Assembly: GCA_030450535.1 (NCBI GenBank)
Contig: JAKDIK010000086.1
Coordinates: 1 to 9,154, forward strand
From: Propionibacteriaceae bacterium
Lineage (GTDB): Bacteria; Actinomycetota; Actinomycetes; Propionibacteriales; Propionibacteriaceae
Length of the DNA stretch: 9,154 bases
Direction of reading: 5' to 3'
The notes below the pieces were generated by a model. It did not search any database, was not told the DNA's origin, and worked only from the letters and a program-made list of their open reading frames with translations. A program made the position numbers and the translations under genes. Of the stretch, positions 6,876-9,154 are shown in pieces (position 1 is the stretch's first letter; the number at the start of each line of letters is the position of its first letter).

Positions 6876-7921
6876 CAGCGCGTCACCCCCTGGGGCGGCG
6901 TGTGCAGCGCGGTGGCCACGCGCCGGTAGGTGAGCACGAAGCGGGCGATGTCGTGCACCCAGTCGCGGTCGGTGCGCAGTTGGATGTGACCCGCTCCCGC
7001 CCGCCGGATAGCGATCCGGATGCGCTCCCGCTGCGCCGCGGACGCCGCGTTGAAGCGGGCGCGCGCAGCGTCGTCGGAGGTGTTCACGTAGCGCGCGAAG
7101 TCGGTCTCGGGATCGCGGATGAGGATGTCGCCGACGTCGGGGAATTCCACCTCTCGGCGGTCCACGACCTCGATGCAGATCACCTGGTTCTTCACGGTGA
7201 GCCGCCGCAACGAGCGCTCCCAATCGGGCTCGACGTCGGGGTTGAGCTCGGTGTCCCCCGGGCTCAGGAAGTCGGAGACGACGACCCGGACGCCGCGCCG
7301 GCGCTGGACGCGCGCCAGTTGGTCGATGCCGCGCGCCAGGGTGTACGGCCCCTCGGCGCGGTCATGGACGATCGGCTCGGTGAGCATCCGCCGCAGCAGG
7401 GAGTACAACGCCATGCGTCCGGATCGCGCCGGAATGCGGATCAGCGCCTCGGGTCGCATGATGACGCCGCCGAACCGGTCACCCATCCGCTGGCTGAGGA
7501 AACCGATCGTGGCGATGGCCGCGATGCCCAGGTCGCGCTTGGTGACGCCCTCGGTGCCCCAGTTCATCGACGGCGTGACGTCCAGCATCGCCCAGACCTC
7601 GAGCTCGCGGTCGGCGATCGTGTCGCGCACATGGGGCGTCCGGGTGCGCGCGGTGACCGCCCAGTCCATGCGGCGGACGTCGTCCTGCCCGGGCACGTAG
7701 GCGCGGGCGTCGTTGGTCTCCGAACCCGGGCCGGGCAGCAGCCCCCGGTGGTCGCCGTGCAGGAAGCCCTCCATGCGCCGCACGACCGCCAGCTCCAAGC
7801 GACGCAGCGCCTGCTCGGGGGCGAGCTTGCTCAGCGGCAGGGTCGCCGCCGTGGGCTCGCGCAGCACCGACCCGACGGCCCCGAGGTCGTCCGGCGGCGG
7901 AGTGAAGGAGACCTGCGCCAC
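6875..7921 (-). CDS. DUF58 domain-containing protein of the MoxR operon
   Basis: A 348-residue DUF58 protein, the usual partner of MoxR ATPases (compare M. tuberculosis Rv1480). The family core is at about 74–110: RAYVPGQDDVRRMDWAVTAR followed by PHVRDTIADRELEVW. It then enters a VWA-like fold whose first MIDAS motif is LDVTPSM (Asp114, Thr116, Ser118), with Thr where the canonical motif has Ser. VVVSDFL (213–219) is the matching later strand with its Asp. No convincing membrane helix or signal peptide is seen, so the protein is probably cytoplasmic or peripheral, as is common for actinobacterial members. The start is uncertain. GTG 7921 leaves 11 bases after the moxR stop but has only a weak GGACGAG ahead. 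GTG 7987 would overlap moxR by 55 bases and add a low-complexity RRRRR stretch that looks like a shadow of the moxR frame. The stop overlaps the next ATG (TGATG). Confidence 0.92.
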   Translation of the reverse strand: MAQVSFTPPPDDLGAVGSVLREPTAATLPLSKLAPEQALRRLELAVVRRMEGFLHGDHRGLLPGPGSETNDARAYVPGQDDVRRMDWAVTARTRTPHVRDTIADRELEVWAMLDVTPSMNWGTEGVTKRDLGIAAIATIGFLSQRMGDRFGGVIMRPEALIRIPARSGRMALYSLLRRMLTEPIVHDRAEGPYTLARGIDQLARVQRRRGVRVVVSDFLSPGDTELNPDVEPDWERSLRRLTVKNQVICIEVVDRREVEFPDVGDILIRDPETDFARYVNTSDDAARARFNAASAAQRERIRIAIRRAGAGHIQLRTDRDWVHDIARFVLTYRRVATALHTPPQGVTR

Positions 7922-7932
7922 GGGCTCGTCCG

Positions 7933-8973
7933 TCAGGATCGGACGCCGCCGGCGGCGGTCCGCTGGGAGGGAGCGCGATCGTTCCACACCGGGGTCGGGG
8001 CGGGCACCATCGCGAGGATGCGCTCCACGACCTGCACCTGGGAGACGTTGTCGGCGACCGCGTCGAAGCCGAGCACAACGCGGTGGCTCATGACGTCGCG
8101 CGCCACGGCCTGGACGTCGGTGGGCAGGACGTAGTCGCGGCCGTGGATCAGCGCGAGCGCGCGGGCGGCGGCGGTGAGGCCGAGGGTGGCGCGCGAGGAC
8201 GCGCCGATCTGGATCACGCTGTCGAGATCGGGCATACCGAACTCCCCGGGCGCGCGCGTGGCGAGCACGAGGCGCACGATGTACTCCGCCACGAGGTTGT
8301 GCACGAAGACGTTGGACGCCAGATCCTGCAGTTGCGAGACCCGCTCGGGATGCAGCAGGTTGCGCGCCGTGGGCGGCGTGACGCTCATGCGGCGCAGGAT
8401 CTCGAATTCCTCGTTGCCCCGGGGATAGGGCACATCGACCTTGAGCAGGAAGCGGTCGCGCTGCGCCTCGGGCAGCGGATACACCCCCTCGGATTCGATC
8501 GGGTTCTGCGTCGCGATCACGATGAACGGCTGGGGCACCGGGTAGGTCTTGCCGCCCAGCGACACCTGCTTCTCGGCCATCAGCTCGAGCATCGCCGACT
8601 GCACCTTCGCGGGGGCGCGGTTGATCTCGTCGGCCAGCACGAAGTTGACGAACACGGGGCCGAGCGCGATGTCGAACTTCTCCTGCTGCGAGGAGTAGAT
8701 CCGGGTGCCCACGATGTCGGAGGGGACGAGGTCGGGGGTGAACTGGATACGCGCGAAATCACCACCGACCACCTGGGCGAACGTGCGGACGGCCAGCGTC
8801 TTCGCGGTGCCGGGCACGCCCTCCAACAGGACGTGGCCCTTCGCGAGAAGCCCGACCATGAGCTGTTCGACCATGTGCTCCTGGCCCACGATGACCCGCT
8901 GGACCTCCGCGATCGCCTCGCTGAGCTCCTGCGCGGCACCGCGGATCTCCGCGGCTTGGCTGGTGCTGGTCAC
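7933..8973 (-). CDS. moxR: MoxR family AAA+ ATPase
   Basis: A 346-residue MoxR ATPase, the first gene and presumed motor of the operon. Walker A is EGVPGTAKT (51–59, Lys58) and Walker B is VLADEINRAP (112–121, Asp115/Glu116). Sensor 1 is ATQNP (154–158), arginine-finger candidates are Arg172 and Arg174 in EAQRDRF, and sensor 2 is GASSRATLGL (257–266). All ATPase motifs are intact. MoxR proteins act as ring-shaped chaperones together with DUF58 and VWA proteins, helping mature or activate protein or metal complexes; the client here is unknown. I chose GTG 8973 because a perfect AGGAGG (8980–8985) lies 6 bases upstream. The frame extends upstream to 9060, but those 29 residues are arginine-rich and not family-like. 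The gene is 11 bases before the chosen DUF58 start. The C-terminal 20 or so residues are a variable tail. Confidence 0.97.
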   Translation of the reverse strand: MTSTSQAAEIRGAAQELSEAIAEVQRVIVGQEHMVEQLMVGLLAKGHVLLEGVPGTAKTLAVRTFAQVVGGDFARIQFTPDLVPSDIVGTRIYSSQQEKFDIALGPVFVNFVLADEINRAPAKVQSAMLELMAEKQVSLGGKTYPVPQPFIVIATQNPIESEGVYPLPEAQRDRFLLKVDVPYPRGNEEFEILRRMSVTPPTARNLLHPERVSQLQDLASNVFVHNLVAEYIVRLVLATRAPGEFGMPDLDSVIQIGASSRATLGLTAAARALALIHGRDYVLPTDVQAVARDVMSHRVVLGFDAVADNVSQVQVVERILAMVPAPTPVWNDRAPSQRTAAGGVRS

Positions 8974-8979
8974 GCCCGT

Positions 8980-8985
8980 CCTCCT
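8980..8985 (-). promoter_or_regulatory. Consensus Shine-Dalgarno AGGAGG of moxR
   Basis: A full AGGAGG on the minus strand, 6 bases before GTG 8973. It is the strongest ribosome binding site in the window and fixes the start of moxR against the longer open frame. Confidence 0.88.
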
Positions 8986-9084
8986 GTGACGTCTGGTCCC
9001 GGTGGGGTGCTCCCGGTCGGGCTTGGCACGATATCCGCGACGACGACGCGGACCGCTCACACACTACCCGCTGCTCCTGTCGGT

Positions 9085-9100
9085 CCCCCGATGGCGGGGG
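9085..9100. repeat. Short GC hairpin upstream of moxR
   Basis: CCCCCG, loop ATGG, CGGGGG: a perfect 6-base stem with a 4-base loop. No T-tract follows on either strand, so it is not a classical intrinsic terminator. It lies 111 bases before the moxR GTG, between moxR and whatever gene is beyond the right edge. It could be a T-less terminator or chance. Confidence 0.4.
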
Positions 9101-9116
9101 CAGAGCCGCGGGGGCC

Positions 9117-9154
9117 ACTCCGCTGGTCGAACGTCGACTCCGCTGGCCGAAGCC
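9117..9154. repeat. Start of a 20-bp tandem repeat at the right edge
   Basis: ACTCCGCTGGTCGAACGTCG (9117–9136) is followed directly by ACTCCGCTGGCCGAAGCC (9137–9154), with 14 of 18 bases identical. The window ends inside the second unit. The CCGCTGG…CGAA core resembles a short dispersed intergenic element I recall from actinobacterial genomes (CCGCTGGTTGAGCTTGTCGA-like), though that link is from memory. Confidence 0.55.

Noticed and set aside
6876..7223. N-terminal extension of the first VWA protein
   Set aside because: The extra stretch overlaps DUF58 coding sequence, is rich in Arg and Gly, and is not family-like. ATG 6875 gives the normal start before the first membrane helix.
6902..8134. 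A 410-codon plus-strand frame antisense to DUF58 and moxR
   Set aside because: A shadow of high GC content at third positions; the opposite strand encodes clear families.

Overview
The window is a GC-rich chromosomal segment from an actinobacterium. The coding density, the GTG starts, and the gene order pyrG – Nudix ADP-ribose pyrophosphatase – xerD, which I recall from Mycobacterium tuberculosis (Rv1699–Rv1701), all point to Actinomycetota. A high-GC Propionibacteriaceae-type organism would fit, but I cannot fix the genus. I see no sign of mobile elements, foreign base composition, RNA genes or CRISPR.

Layout from left to right. (1) Positions 1–2600, minus strand: a tightly packed unit transcribed right to left, pyrG (CTP synthase), then a Nudix hydrolase of the ADP-ribose pyrophosphatase type, then the first 69 codons of xerD running off the left edge. 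The first two genes overlap as TGATG. The Nudix stop codon lies inside the xerD Shine-Dalgarno sequence. (2) Positions 2601–2690: a 90-bp divergent promoter region with a 13-bp palindrome and a TAnnnT hexamer very close to the pyrG GTG. (3) Positions 2691–3986, plus strand: a four-helix DUF2254 membrane protein of unknown function. (4) Positions 4059–4748, minus strand: a divergent YggS/PLPBP pyridoxal-phosphate homeostasis protein. An 18-bp tandem repeat sits immediately upstream of it. (5) Positions 4960–8973, minus strand: a four-gene MoxR operon transcribed right to left, MoxR AAA+ ATPase, DUF58 protein, then two membrane-anchored VWA-domain paralogs. Three of the four are joined by one-base TGATG overlaps. 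(6) Positions 8974–9154: the region upstream of moxR, with a short GC hairpin and the start of a 20-bp tandem repeat at the window edge.

How the genes work together. The pyrG unit is a housekeeping cluster joined by position rather than by pathway: CTP synthesis, nucleotide-sugar clean-up and chromosome dimer resolution. The MoxR operon has the MoxR–DUF58–VWA form of the MRP/Bat-type chaperone systems. The ATPase is thought to act with VWA proteins at the membrane through metal-ion-dependent contacts. Its biochemical role in actinobacteria is poorly defined. The two VWA genes look like an old tandem duplication, and the second copy more closely resembles the single mycobacterial counterpart as I recall it (Rv1481). 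I did not find a clearly new system. The less explained items are the duplicated VWA pair, the divergent YggS protein with its repeat-bearing leader, and the palindrome in the pyrG promoter region.
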